This document shows positions 1 through 9,762 of a stretch of 64,000 bases of DNA, piece by piece. The notes below the pieces were generated by a model. That model saw only the letters and a list, made by a program, of their open reading frames with translations. It had not been told where the DNA came from and searched no databases. Source of the DNA: Deltaproteobacteria bacterium (GTDB taxonomy: Bacteria; Desulfobacterota; Binatia; UBA1149; SPBQ01). The position numbers were made by a program, and so were the translations under genes. The DNA lies in the NCBI GenBank assembly GCA_029262375.1, contig JAJCZM010000007.1, positions 186,001 to 250,000 of the forward strand. The letters are read 5' to 3'. Within the stretch, counting starts at the first letter, position 1. Each line of letters begins with the position of its first letter.

Positions 1-968
1 CCCTCGTCCACCTGCTGGGCGACCTGATACATGAGTGCGCGCGCAGCCTCGATCTCTGTGGCCATGTCGGCGAGCTTGAAACGAATTGCTTGGAACGAAG
101 AGATCGGACGCTCAAACTGCACGCGTTCTTGTGCGTAGACGAGTGAGTCCTCCAACGCACCGCGCGCTAGACCGATCGCTCGCGCAGCGGTGTGCACGCG
201 CGCGACAGAAAGACCGCGCATCGCAGAATTGAACGCCGCACCGGCGTCTTTGCGCGGCCCCTGCGTGTCGGCGCCGAGAACGTTCGACGCCGGAACGCGC
301 AGGCCGTCGAACTCCAACGCGTAGCTGGTGATTCCGTGATAACCGATCTTGTCTATCGGCTCGCCGGTGAGTCCGGCTGGAAACACGCCACGCTCTTTCT
401 CGATCAGGAACGATTGGATGCCCTTCGCACGATGTTCATCGGGGCCCGGCGTCTCGGTGCGCGCCAACAGCATGATGAAATCGGAATTGAGCGCATTGCC
501 GCACCACCGTTTCTGTCCGGTGATCACATACTCGTCGCCGTCGCGCTCGGCCCGGCACTGAACGGCCGCGAGATCCGACCCCGAGTTCGGCTCGGACAAC
601 GCTGCAGCTCCGATCCACTGCCCGCGCGCGCTTCGTCGCAGATAGGTCTCGCGACGATCGGTATCGGCGAGTTGCGTGCCCATGCCCTGACTGCGCGCAA
701 TGATGCTGGCGACGCTCATCCATGCGCGGGCCAGTTCTTCGGCGATGAGCGCGTACTCGAACACGCCTTTGCCCATGCCGCCGTACTCGCTGTCAATCGT
801 GACACCGAAGTAGCCCTTCTCGCCGAGACGCTGCAGCAGCGAATCGGGTATGTCGGCCTTCTGCTTATCGAGTTCGTTGGCGACCGGAAGTACTTCTTCC
901 ATGGCGAATCGTCGCGCTTCCGCCTGCAGAGCGAGACGTTCGTCGGTCATATAGAGGCTGGCGATCAC
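1..968 (-). CDS. Acyl-CoA dehydrogenase (3' end off the window)
   Basis: FAD-dependent alpha,beta-dehydrogenation of an acyl-CoA thioester, cytosolic. About 322 codons are visible and the C-terminus runs off the left edge. The N-terminal helical part includes EARRFAMEEVLPVANELDKQ. The middle domain has GAAALSEPNSGSDLAAVQ and ITGQKRWCGNA, which match the acyl-CoA dehydrogenase flavin-binding motifs. The start is placed at GTG 966-968, which overlaps the stop of the upstream maoC-like gene as GTGA and implies translational coupling. An in-frame ATG at 948-950 is the alternative start. The gene pair suggests degradation or modification of a CoA-linked acyl or dicarboxylic intermediate. Substrate specificity cannot be read from the visible part. 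Confidence 0.93.
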   Translation of the reverse strand, partial: MIASLYMTDERLALQAEARRFAMEEVLPVANELDKQKADIPDSLLQRLGEKGYFGVTIDSEYGGMGKGVFEYALIAEELARAWMSVASIIARSQGMGTQLADTDRRETYLRRSARGQWIGAAALSEPNSGSDLAAVQCRAERDGDEYVITGQKRWCGNALNSDFIMLLARTETPGPDEHRAKGIQSFLIEKERGVFPAGLTGEPIDKIGYHGITSYALEFDGLRVPASNVLGADTQGPRKDAGAAFNSAMRGLSVARVHTAARAIGLARGALEDSLVYAQERVQFERPISSFQAIRFKLADMATEIEAARALMYQVAQQVDE

Positions 969-1477
969 GACAGGTCCCCCGCGTTACGGTTCCCTGCGTT
1001 ACGCTTCACCGACAGGTTGGTCCGCTCGTAAGTCACGACGGTTTCGCCGCGTTGGTTCCGGCCTTCGGTACGCCAGGTGACGATTCCGAACGCCGGCTTG
1101 CTCTTCGACTCACGCTTATCGGCAACCGTGCTGCGCGCGGTCAACGTATCGCCCGGATAGGCAGGGCGCGTGAACGCGATGTCGTTCACGCCGAGAAACG
1201 GCCCACCGCCCTCGCTCAAATCTTCGACGCTCAGCCCGACCACGGTGCACAACACCAACATGGGATTGAGAACCGTGTCGGGATGATCGTGCGCACGCGC
1301 CGCCTCGACGTTGAAGTAGATCGGGTTGAAGGCGTGCGTGGTGGTCGCGAACAGCGCGTTGTCGGCCTGCGACAGGGTGCGGCCCCAGTGATGCTCGAGC
1401 ACTTGGCCGACTTCGAAGTCCTCGAATTGTTTGCCTTTCGGGATGACCTCGAAGGCGGCGATATCTGGATCTGCCAT
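965..1477 (-). CDS. MaoC-like dehydratase/hydratase (hot-dog fold)
   Basis: 170-residue protein resembling the MaoC/mesaconyl-CoA hydratase group, expected to add or remove water on an enoyl-CoA thioester. Visible motifs are GKQFEDFEVGQVLEHHWGRT, then DNALFATTTHAFNPIYFN (the hot-dog hydratase region) and PGDTLTARSTV. The start at ATG 1475-1477 is preceded by a GGGGA ribosome-binding site. A longer in-frame extension upstream is rich in Arg and Cys, runs into the divergent promoter region and is rejected. Its stop overlaps the start of the acyl-CoA dehydrogenase gene, so the two are co-translated. A divergent TetR gene with a shared intergenic palindrome probably controls the pair. Confidence 0.88.
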   Translation of the reverse strand: MADPDIAAFEVIPKGKQFEDFEVGQVLEHHWGRTLSQADNALFATTTHAFNPIYFNVEAARAHDHPDTVLNPMLVLCTVVGLSVEDLSEGGGPFLGVNDIAFTRPAYPGDTLTARSTVADKRESKSKPAFGIVTWRTEGRNQRGETVVTYERTNLSVKRNAGNRNAGDLS

Positions 1478-1609
1478 GGCGTTGATTCCCCGTATAGATA
1501 TTGGCTGCACGTTTAATAACTTGATTGCACGAGTCGAGTCAAACAGGTCTGAACGGCTGAGAATTCCAATTTTCCAGGCACATTGTCCATTCCCTATCGC
1601 CACACACCC

Positions 1610-1627
1610 ATTGGTTGCTTGACCAAT
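1610..1627. promoter_or_regulatory. Candidate TetR operator (ATTGGT-N6-ACCAAT)
   Basis: Perfect 6-bp inverted repeat with a 6-bp spacer, located in the 212-bp region between the divergent maoC-like and tetR genes. A TTGACC hexamer that could act as a -35 for tetR overlaps its right arm. Position and symmetry fit an autoregulatory TetR operator. Binding is inferred. Confidence 0.45.
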
Positions 1628-1689
1628 AACATTCGGCATACTTAGTCCGCAGGGTCGGCTGACGGCAGCGACTGAACCTCGAACTCGAT

Positions 1690-2313
1690 ATGGGAGCACC
1701 CACGACAAAGCGTCTCACCCAGGCCGAGCGCACCGCCCTGTCCGACAAACGCATCACCGATGCGACGATCTGTCTGATTGCGAAACAAGGCTACAGCAAG
1801 ACGAGTCTCGCGCAGATCGCCGCCGAGGCCGGTTACACGCCGGGCCTCATCAGTCATCGGTTCGGGTCGAAGGACGCTCTGCTTTTCAAAGTCGCCGAAT
1901 CGATCGTCGCAAGCGCGAACGCACTGCAGATCGCGCCGGCAACCGCAGGTCGCACCGGGCTCGACGCCGTGTACGCGTTGGTCGACGCCTATCTCGCAGG
2001 CCTCTCGGCGCGAGCGGACCGAACACGTGCGCTGTTCGTTTTGATGTTCGAGTCTCTGGGACCGGTCCCGGCATTGAGGCCGTTCTTCGTCGAGTACACG
2101 CGCGGGATTCGCAACACTCTGGAGGACGCGATCGCAACGGCCGTTGCGGACGGCGGCGTACGCGCCGACATCGATCCCGCCGTCGAGGCGGTTGCTGTCG
2201 TCGGACTACTGCGCGGCATCGCAATGCAATGGCTGATGGACCCCGAGCATGTCGATCTCGACGCCGTCAAAGCGCGCGCCGTCGAACTGATTCGAACGGG
2301 GTTGGCGAAGTAA
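1690..2313 (+). CDS. TetR/AcrR-family transcriptional regulator
   Basis: 207 residues. The N-terminal helix-turn-helix (about residues 20-66) reads ATICLIAKQGYSKTSLAQIA, then AGYTPGLISHRFGSKDALLF, which is a canonical TetR DNA-binding domain. The remainder is an all-helical ligand-binding and dimerisation domain. It is divergent from the acyl-CoA dehydrogenase/MaoC pair and sits one base upstream of the MmgE/PrpD-family gene, so it likely regulates both. The effector is plausibly an acyl-CoA or carboxylic acid, by context only. The ATG start is followed directly by the DNA-binding region, and no longer alternative is convincing. Confidence 0.93.
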   Translation: MGAPTTKRLTQAERTALSDKRITDATICLIAKQGYSKTSLAQIAAEAGYTPGLISHRFGSKDALLFKVAESIVASANALQIAPATAGRTGLDAVYALVDAYLAGLSARADRTRALFVLMFESLGPVPALRPFFVEYTRGIRNTLEDAIATAVADGGVRADIDPAVEAVAVVGLLRGIAMQWLMDPEHVDLDAVKARAVELIRTGLAK

Positions 2314-2314
2314 C

Positions 2315-3622
2315 ATGAGCGACCTGACCACCGAACTATGGCGGCGCTACGGAAGTCTGAGCTACCGCGATCTTCCCGACGACGTACGCACCGTTGCCAC
2401 CCACTGCATTCTCGACTGGTTCGGGTGCGCGCTGGCGGGCAGTCAAGAACCGCTGGCCGAGATACTTCGAGACGAATTCGGACTGACTCAGGGCAACTGC
2501 ACGATACTCGGTAGCGACCTGCGTGCATCTGCCTCTCACGCGGCGCTCATCAACGGCGCCGCGGGGCATGCGCTCGATTTCGATGACACGCACCCGATCA
2601 TGCTCGGTCACTCGACGGTTCCCATCTTGCCGGCGGCACTTGCCGTTGCCGAAGAGCAGCACTGTTCGGGCGAAGAACTCATCGCCGCATTTGTCGTCGG
2701 CGTCGAATTGGCGTGTCGGCTCGGAGCGGCGATCGGACCCGAGCACTACGCCAAAGGCTGGCACGTAACGTCGAGCATCGGTGTGTTCGGAGCGACTGCG
2801 GCGGCGGCGAAGCTACTCGGCCTCGACGATGAGCGGTTCGGGCACGCGATCGGACTGGCCGCATCGCGGTCTAACGGCCTGAAGGCCAACTTCGGAACGA
2901 TGACGAAACCGTTACACGCCGGTAACGCCGCCGAGTCAGGCGTCGTCGCAGCACGTCTGGCATCGCGCGGGTTCACAGCCAATCCCGACGCGTTCTCGAG
3001 CGGCCAGGGGCTGGTCGAAGCCGCGGGCGGCGGAACCGTTCGTTTGCAGGACGTCGAACGACTCTCCGAGCGGTGGCTGATCGAGTCGACACTCTTCAAA
3101 TATCACGCCGCTTGTTATCTCACCCACGCGGCCATCGAGGCCACGGGATCGTTGAACGTCGCAGCAGGCGACCTCGAGAAAGCCATGGTCACGGTGAACC
3201 CGGCGCTGCTCGACATCTGCGCGATCGCTCACCCGAAAACCGGCCTGGAAGCCAAGTTCAGCCTCGCCGCGACGATAGCCATCACCCTTCTCGGCGACGA
3301 CACGGCCGACCCGGCGACGTTCAACGATACGCGGGTGAACGAGCCTGCTGTGAAAAGCCTCATCGAACGCGTCGAGGTCAAGACCGACGAACTGTTGAGC
3401 GGCACGCAGTCTCGGCTGCGGCTCGAAATGCGCGACGGAGCGGTACACGAAACAGAATGCGACACGGGCATTCCTGCATCGGATCTCGATACGCAAGGAC
3501 GGAAGCTACGCGCGAAATACACGGGCATCGCACGGCCCGTGCTGGGCGAGCGCAGCGAAGTGCTCGCCCAGCGCATCGAGCGCCTCGCAGAATTAGGCGA
3601 CGCGGTCTTGCTTTCGGTCTAG
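2315..3622 (+). CDS. MmgE/PrpD family protein
   Basis: 435 residues, full length for the MmgE/PrpD family, which includes 2-methylcitrate dehydratase, cis-aconitate decarboxylase and iminodisuccinate epimerase. Motifs include DWFGCALAGSQEPLAEIL near the N-terminus, HALDFDDTHPIMLGHSTVPI (the conserved D-D-x-H region) and GWHVTSSIGVFGATAAAAKL. FKYHAACYLTHAAIEA follows, with the lid-domain Lys-Tyr-His signature. The gene starts one base after the tetR stop. With the adjacent acyl-CoA dehydrogenase and hydratase it probably acts on a branched or dicarboxylic acid, but the reaction cannot be assigned. Its 3' end overlaps the convergent histidine kinase gene by 30 bp. Confidence 0.9.
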   Translation: MSDLTTELWRRYGSLSYRDLPDDVRTVATHCILDWFGCALAGSQEPLAEILRDEFGLTQGNCTILGSDLRASASHAALINGAAGHALDFDDTHPIMLGHSTVPILPAALAVAEEQHCSGEELIAAFVVGVELACRLGAAIGPEHYAKGWHVTSSIGVFGATAAAAKLLGLDDERFGHAIGLAASRSNGLKANFGTMTKPLHAGNAAESGVVAARLASRGFTANPDAFSSGQGLVEAAGGGTVRLQDVERLSERWLIESTLFKYHAACYLTHAAIEATGSLNVAAGDLEKAMVTVNPALLDICAIAHPKTGLEAKFSLAATIAITLLGDDTADPATFNDTRVNEPAVKSLIERVEVKTDELLSGTQSRLRLEMRDGAVHETECDTGIPASDLDTQGRKLRAKYTGIARPVLGERSEVLAQRIERLAELGDAVLLSV

Positions 3623-5056
3623 GCGAGGGCGCAGATCGCGTCGCGGCTCCGCGAGCGCCGCACGCTCTGAATTCGTTCGTTGCGGTCGATTAGACTGCTC
3701 GCGCCGCGACTTCGCACGCAGAATTTTTCTCGCTGCATTCACGTCCACGGAAATCGCAATCGATGTTCCCTGCGTTCCCGAAGTGAGCTCGATCCGCCCG
3801 CCGAGAAGTTCGACGCGCTGCCGAACGCTGAACAACCCGAAGCCGCCCATCGGGCTGAGCGCTTCATCCGGATCGAGGGCGAGCCCTACCCCGTCGTCCG
3901 AGATCCACAACCGCAGCTTGCCGGCATCGCCCGACAGTTCCACGGTAGCGCGCGTCGCGCTGGAATGTTTCTCGACGTTGGCAATGAGCTCACGCGCAAC
4001 CTGGAAAATCAGCAACTCGAGAGTCGTGGCGGGTGCCACTTCGTAGTCGTCCGTCAGAATGTCGAATTCGATATCGGACCTGGCCGCGCTAGCCTCTGCG
4101 AGCCATTCAATCGCAGCGACGAGCCCGAGTTCTTGGAGCACCGGCGGACTGAGTTCCGTGAGTAGATCCCGACAGTCCTCGATCGCGCCGTCAACGAGAT
4201 GAGCAATATTACGCGCCAACCGCGCGGGCGGCCCGTCGCCCAACCCGGCACTGAGCTGACCGAGTTGAATCCGACACAGCGCGAGATTCTGAACGGCACC
4301 GTCATGTAACGCCGCGGCCAGTCTCTGACGTTCATACTCCTGAGTGATCGCCGCCGTAGTGGCCAGCGAACCGAGGAGTTCCTCGTAGGCCTTGGTTTCG
4401 GTGACGTCTCGGCTGACTGCTCGCAGAAGCCGAGGTGCGTTGGCCGATACACTCACGACCTCGAACCTCGTATGCATCCACCAACGTTCCCCATCCGGTC
4501 GCGACATCGGCGTATCGAACGCTCCAGCGGCCCCGCTTTCGAGTGCCTCGCGTAGGACCGTACGAACACGAGCGACATTCTTCGAGTCTACGAAAGTGCA
4601 GACCGAGGGATGAGCGGGAACGAGGTCGCAGCGCTCTCCCATGATCAGTCGGTAAGTCTGGTCGGACCACCAGCCCGGGTCGTCGGCGTCGGAAACTTCC
4701 CACGCGCCGATCCCGGCCAGTTCTTGCGTGTGGAGCAGATCGTTGTTGACGCGTCGGAGATCACGCCGTGTTTCGCGCTGATCGGCGAGGAATCGACCGA
4801 GCAGGACGACACCAACGGCGATGAGCACACTGACGACCAGGCCTGGCAGTTCGCTCAACTGCCACGACAAAGTCGGCTCTGCGATCCGCGCAAATCCTCG
4901 CGTGGTCGCGAGCGTAGCGATCTGGCGTACGCTCATCAGCGCGAGCACCACCGCAAGATACACCATCCGCCAATCTCGAGTTCGCCGAAGCAAAACCAAA
5001 CACCAGCACAAGCCGATGAGACGGATCGTGATCGAAAGCGACAAGAGTGAAACCAT
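3593..5056 (-). CDS. Membrane PAS-domain sensor histidine kinase (NarX/DegS-type)
   Basis: 487 residues from ATG 5054-5056. Two to three N-terminal hydrophobic segments (about residues 5-22, 31-50 and 70-90) are followed by a PAS/PAC-like region (about 115-225). The HisKA_3 phosphoacceptor motif ALHDGAVQNLALC has its His at about residue 251. The HATPase domain shows ELIANVEKHSSATRATVE (N box), SDDGVGL (G1) and GGFGLFSVRQRVELLGGRIE (G2). This architecture pairs with NarL/FixJ regulators. Such a regulator lies divergently downstream of a tetR gene at 5851. The signal is unknown. The C-terminal tail is strongly basic and overlaps the convergent MmgE/PrpD gene. Confidence 0.9.
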   Translation of the reverse strand: MVSLLSLSITIRLIGLCWCLVLLRRTRDWRMVYLAVVLALMSVRQIATLATTRGFARIAEPTLSWQLSELPGLVVSVLIAVGVVLLGRFLADQRETRRDLRRVNNDLLHTQELAGIGAWEVSDADDPGWWSDQTYRLIMGERCDLVPAHPSVCTFVDSKNVARVRTVLREALESGAAGAFDTPMSRPDGERWWMHTRFEVVSVSANAPRLLRAVSRDVTETKAYEELLGSLATTAAITQEYERQRLAAALHDGAVQNLALCRIQLGQLSAGLGDGPPARLARNIAHLVDGAIEDCRDLLTELSPPVLQELGLVAAIEWLAEASAARSDIEFDILTDDYEVAPATTLELLIFQVARELIANVEKHSSATRATVELSGDAGKLRLWISDDGVGLALDPDEALSPMGGFGLFSVRQRVELLGGRIELTSGTQGTSIAISVDVNAARKILRAKSRREQSNRPQRTNSERAALAEPRRDLRPRLDRKQDRVA

Positions 5057-5194
5057 TCGGTAACTCCGTCGGCAACGCTCCCCCTCCAAGGCGAACGCCG
5101 TTCAATAACTATTTTTCGGGATCAGGTAGGAAGGCGTCAGGTCAGACCCGTGTGCGCGCCAGGCGGCGGCGCGGCGTTTACGCCGGTCTGCACG

Positions 5195-5223
5195 TTGACT
5201 CGATACGATGCGTAGCGTATCGA
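5195..5223 (+). promoter_or_regulatory. Putative tetR promoter with embedded operator palindrome
   Basis: TTGACT (5195-5200) and TATCGA (5218-5223) are spaced by 17 bp. A 22-bp imperfect palindrome with arms CGATACG/CGTATCG fills 5201-5222, between and over the -10 element. Such an operator would block RNA polymerase, which is typical TetR autorepression. Expected transcription starts at about 5230, exactly at a GTG codon. Confidence 0.5.
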
Positions 5224-5229
5224 TCCGCG

Positions 5230-5826
5230 GTGCCGAAGTCCAGCACCGCTGTACCGAACGGCCGCCTGCCCGGCCGCAGGCGGGACGCGGCCATGGACCA
5301 GGCAATCCTACGGGCCGCGAGAGATCTCCTGGTCGAACGTGGGTACTCCGGGACATCGATCGAGGCGATCGCAAGGCGGGCGAAGGTCGCGAAGACCAGC
5401 ATCTACAGACGCTGGAAGCGGCGCGACGATCTTCTTTTCCGCGCGGCCTTCGCGTTCGATCGCGGCGATCCGAAAGGATCCGGGTCGTTCGCAGATCGGA
5501 TCAACCACTCGGTGCGGCTGACTGCGCGTGAACTTCGCTCCCCGATCGCACGTAGCGCGCTCCCCGGCCTCGTAGAAGCATGCCTGCGCGTCGACGACCC
5601 TCTACCTCTCGGCCGCATCGCAGAAATCGAGATCGCCTCCATCGGTGAACGCCTCAACGAGTCGAGCTCGCGCAAGCTGACGACCAAGCAAGCTCGCGAC
5701 GAGGCCGCGCTCGTGTACGATCTGTATCACGGGGTAGTTATCATGCGCCTGCTACGCGGCGAACGCCTCTCGGCCGCGTTCGTCAAACGGACGCTGGAAA
5801 TCATTTTCGACGGCGTACTCAAATAG
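5230..5826 (+). CDS. TetR-family regulator
   Basis: 198 residues if started at GTG 5230. The reading frame is open from 5047 but the N-terminal extension is low-complexity Arg-rich and overlaps the promoter. ATG 5293 is a shorter option. The helix-turn-helix shows ILRAARDLLVERGYSGTSIE, then AIARRAKVAKTSIYRRWKRR, which is a clear TetR N-terminal domain. The C-terminal domain resembles the TetR_C group with helices around LPLGRIAEIEIASIGERL and VYDLYHGVVIMRLLRGE. It lies between the histidine kinase and its likely response regulator, 24 bp before the latter, suggesting co-transcription. If translated from 5230 its mRNA would be leaderless. Confidence 0.85.
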   Translation: MPKSSTAVPNGRLPGRRRDAAMDQAILRAARDLLVERGYSGTSIEAIARRAKVAKTSIYRRWKRRDDLLFRAAFAFDRGDPKGSGSFADRINHSVRLTARELRSPIARSALPGLVEACLRVDDPLPLGRIAEIEIASIGERLNESSSRKLTTKQARDEAALVYDLYHGVVIMRLLRGERLSAAFVKRTLEIIFDGVLK

Positions 5827-5850
5827 ACTGAACGCCTTTTGCAGGAGACC

Positions 5851-6570
5851 ATGAGCGAAGAAATCATCGATGTATTGCTTGCCGACGATCACCAGATCTT
5901 CCGGCAAGGATTGGCCGCACTAATCGAAAGTTGGAGCGAAGTACGAGTCGTGGCACAGGCCGAAGATGGTCGCGACTGCGTCGAGCTCGCACACGCCGTG
6001 TCGCCCCACGTAGTGCTCATGGATGTTGGTATGCCGGGACTCAACGGAGCAGACGCCACTCGGCAGATTCTGGCACGCGACCCCGACGTCGCCGTACTCG
6101 GGCTGTCGATCCATCGCGATCGCTACCGTGTTGAGAACATGGTGACTGCCGGAGCGCGAGGCTATGTACTCAAAACCGAGAGCTGGGAGCTGCTTCGGAT
6201 GGCACTGCGCTCCGTGGCAGATGGCGGAACGTTCTACAGTGCAGAGATATCGCGATCAGCCGCCAGCGCGGCGAGCGGGGAACGCGACCCGGTCGCCAAC
6301 GCCGGCGATCGTGCCGACCAACGACTGACGTTGCGGGAACGCGAAGTGCTTCAACTACTGGCCGAAGGCAACTCTACGAGGTCGATCGCCGCAATCCTGG
6401 ATATCAGCGTCAAGACCGTCGAATCGCATCGGTACAACATCATGAACCAACTCGACTTGCGCAACGTCGCGGCGCTGACGAAGTACGCCGTATCAGAGGG
6501 ACTGACCACTCTGGACGCGCCCCCCCGCCGCGATGCTCATTCCGATCGCCAACCTCGCAAGAAGGACTGA
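5851..6570 (+). CDS. NarL/FixJ-type response regulator
   Basis: 239 residues from ATG 5851, preceded by AGGAG three bases upstream. A TTG twelve bases earlier is an alternative. The receiver domain shows DVLLADDHQIFRQGLAALIE and VVLMDVGMPGLNG, with the phospho-acceptor Asp at about residue 58 and the switch Lys in GYVLKTES. The C-terminal LuxR-type helix-turn-helix is LTLREREVLQLLAEGNSTRS, then IAAILDISVKTVESHRYNIM. It is the probable partner of the divergent NarX-like kinase ending at 3593. Target genes are unknown. Confidence 0.92.
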   Translation: MSEEIIDVLLADDHQIFRQGLAALIESWSEVRVVAQAEDGRDCVELAHAVSPHVVLMDVGMPGLNGADATRQILARDPDVAVLGLSIHRDRYRVENMVTAGARGYVLKTESWELLRMALRSVADGGTFYSAEISRSAASAASGERDPVANAGDRADQRLTLREREVLQLLAEGNSTRSIAAILDISVKTVESHRYNIMNQLDLRNVAALTKYAVSEGLTTLDAPPRRDAHSDRQPRKKD

Positions 6571-6606
6571 CTGCAGTCGTCGGCACACGTAACGCCGCCA
6601 CCGTAG

Positions 6607-7128
6607 TCAGTTATCGAGACATTCCGGGTGCGACATGCAGTCGGCACAAACACATCCTTCTGTGAAGGTATTGCAGTCGCCGTTGTCGAAGCAGTTGTCG
6701 GGATCTCGGCAGAAGAAATCGTCGTCGCAGTCGCTGCAGACGCAGTCATCACCGGAACAATTCCCGTCGTTCGTGCAGTCCGCATCGTTCGGAATCGTCG
6801 TTGTCGTCGTTGTACTTATGGAACCGCAGGGGCACAGCAACGTAATCGACTCGCCGACGGATTTCTTCAGGAAGGTCAGCGCGTCGCTCGCTGTCGTACT
6901 GCCGTCGCCGGTCGGGTCGCAGGTGCACGGCTGCGGCGTGCAGGTGAGGAGACCGACGGCGGCTTTCAGAATGAACAGGCAATCGGATGCGACGGGATTC
7001 ACACCGGCGCTGACCGGCTGGCTGCAATCGCCCTGCGCGGCCACTGCGGCATGTGAGAACACGAACACAGCGACCGTTGTTGCGACGACCAGAGCAGAGA
7101 TCTTTCGGAAAATACTTGATGTGAACAC
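6607..7128 (-). CDS. Secreted dockerin-like Cys-rich protein
   Basis: 173 residues. A Sec signal peptide (ISALVVATTVAVFVFSHAAVA) is followed by a Cys-bracketed EF-hand-like dockerin module (CSQPVSAGVNPVASDCLFIL, then CDPTGDGSTTASDALTFLKK). The STTTTTT linker has the low complexity expected of a surface-protein spacer. A short C-terminal domain carries about ten Cys in DC/CVCxDC patterns. The same N-terminal module recurs in the protein at 18084-19385. No cohesin or cellulosome gene is visible, so a scaffold-binding role is unproven. Calcium binding through the DPTGDGSTTASD loop is plausible. It is convergent with the response regulator gene. Confidence 0.75.
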   Translation of the reverse strand: MFTSSIFRKISALVVATTVAVFVFSHAAVAAQGDCSQPVSAGVNPVASDCLFILKAAVGLLTCTPQPCTCDPTGDGSTTASDALTFLKKSVGESITLLCPCGSISTTTTTTIPNDADCTNDGNCSGDDCVCSDCDDDFFCRDPDNCFDNGDCNTFTEGCVCADCMSHPECLDN

Positions 7129-7213
7129 GACAGTCCCTCTCAGTCGGTAAATGAACGCGCTCGAAAATAGAATGCCTGCGCAGATCTGGCAACGTCGCTC
7201 GAGTCGGTGCGAA

Positions 7214-7591
7214 TCACGACGCCTTCGGCTGGCGAAGCACTACCAGTCCCCACACCGCGGCGAGCACTTCGACTACGGCCGCGCCGGCGAGGAGGGGGCT
7301 CGGGGTCCCATCGACGGCCATGCTGAGGATGCGACCCGAAGCCAGCCCGGTCATGAAAAACACCACCGACACCACGGCGGCGCGACCGTACTGCGGACGC
7401 GACGCACAGAATCCCCAGAACGCGGCGAGTCCGAGATACAGGCCCATCACGCCGCGGAAAATGTGAAATTGATCGGTGTTGTCGAAGCCGACCTCCAGAA
7501 GTGGCGCCATCGTCGTCAAAGGCACGATCCCATATCCAAACGCCACGAACGCCAAGCCGATCGAGCTCGTCAGTAAATACACTCGTGTCAT
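7214..7591 (-). CDS. DUF4345-like four-helix membrane protein
   Basis: 125 residues from ATG 7589-7591, preceded by AGGAGAGGAAAG, a strong ribosome-binding site that excludes the longer upstream extension. Four hydrophobic helices are visible: YLLTSSIGLAFVAFGYGIVP, HIFRGVMGLYLGLAAFWGFC, AAVVSVVFFMTGLASGRILS and LLAGAAVVEVLAAVWGLVVL. The conserved R-G-x-M-G-x-Y and F-x-x-G-x-x-R-x-x-S elements fit the DUF4345 family, which has no established function. The gene appears monocistronic, divergent from the aldo/keto reductase operon. Confidence 0.75.
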   Translation of the reverse strand: MTRVYLLTSSIGLAFVAFGYGIVPLTTMAPLLEVGFDNTDQFHIFRGVMGLYLGLAAFWGFCASRPQYGRAAVVSVVFFMTGLASGRILSMAVDGTPSPLLAGAAVVEVLAAVWGLVVLRQPKAS

Positions 7592-7814
7592 CTTTCCTCT
7601 CCTTAGTTGGGCGCGGATGATCGGGTGCCGCTGTAGCGCGCGCCACACGCGTCACCGGTGAGTGAGATGACCATCGCCGTACTAAACCTGTTCCTAGGCG
7701 CTCCGTCCAGGCCCTCCGCATTTCTCTACCTGATCATCTCCGGTACGCTTCGCGTCGGTTGGCACTCGGCGCCCCACCCCACAACGGGTTAGGCAAAGTT
7801 GGGAAAGGTTAGGA

Positions 7815-8831
<1,017 letters not shown>

Positions 8832-8856
8832 ACAGGTGCCGGATGGAGATCGAGTC

Positions 8857-9762
8857 ATGACAGACCAAGCCCAATCGCCGTTACCGCAGCCGGGAGAACT
8901 CATCGTCCGGCGAATTCCGTTCGAGTTCCCCGACGACATCGCGCCGCATTGGAAAGCCGACGAACCGCAGTGGAGCCACATGATCAACGGTGCTTCGTTA
9001 ACGATGCCCTATCTCGAACCCTTCTTGATCGACTCGATGCGCGATGCGCTGGTGCACATCACCGACCCCGACGTCCGCGAGGCCGCGAAGGGTTTCATGG
9101 CACAAGAGGGACAGCACTACCGACAACACCGCCGCTACAATGAGATGCTGAAGGCGAACGGCTATCCGGAACTTGCACAGGTCGAAGACGACATGCAAAA
9201 ATCCTACGATCGCATGCGAGAGCGCCGGTCGCTGCAGTTTCGCATGGGCTACACCGCCGGCTTCGAAAGCATGACGCTCGGCGTGACCAGCTGGCTCGTC
9301 AACGAACGACTCGACTTGTTCCGCGGTGCGGATACGCGTGTCAGCTCGTTCATTCTTTGGCACATGGTCGAAGAGACAGAACACAAACGTGTCGCGTTCG
9401 ATGTGTACCAGGCGGCTTGCCCCGGCTACCTGCAACGCGCGTTCGGAGTATTCACCGGATCGCTGCATCTCATGTGGTACTCGCGTCGCGGTTACGTCTC
9501 GATGCTCAAGAAGGACGGGCTCTGGTACAACCTACGCTCGCGTATGCGCTTGTGGAGAAGGGTCACGCAATTCGGACGCCACGTTGTTCCGTTCATGGCG
9601 CGAAGCCTGATGCCGAACCACAACCCCGAGCACGAACCCGACCCCGCGTGGGTTCGCGAATGGATCAACGGCTACGCGCGCGCATCGGCGTCGGAAACGC
9701 TCCCGCTGATCGACACCAACAGCGCGCAGATGGCCCCGCCGTACGCGGAGCCCGCGCGATGA
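8857..9762 (+). CDS. Predicted metal-dependent hydrolase / ferritin-like diiron protein (COG3687)
   Basis: 301 residues from ATG 8857, with GGATGGAGA upstream. An in-frame extension back to 8761 overlaps the preceding gene and is rejected. Two E-x-x-H motifs are seen, EGQHYRQHRRYN and EETEHKRVAFDVY, with further carboxylates on neighbouring helices. This fits the Metal_hydrol family, whose members have a ferritin-like helical core and are named as hydrolases only by prediction. The gene overlaps the next gene by ATGA. Co-occurrence with an epoxide-isomerase-like protein makes an oxygenase activity worth testing. Family membership is fairly secure and function is not. Confidence 0.78.
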   Translation: MTDQAQSPLPQPGELIVRRIPFEFPDDIAPHWKADEPQWSHMINGASLTMPYLEPFLIDSMRDALVHITDPDVREAAKGFMAQEGQHYRQHRRYNEMLKANGYPELAQVEDDMQKSYDRMRERRSLQFRMGYTAGFESMTLGVTSWLVNERLDLFRGADTRVSSFILWHMVEETEHKRVAFDVYQAACPGYLQRAFGVFTGSLHLMWYSRRGYVSMLKKDGLWYNLRSRMRLWRRVTQFGRHVVPFMARSLMPNHNPEHEPDPAWVREWINGYARASASETLPLIDTNSAQMAPPYAEPAR

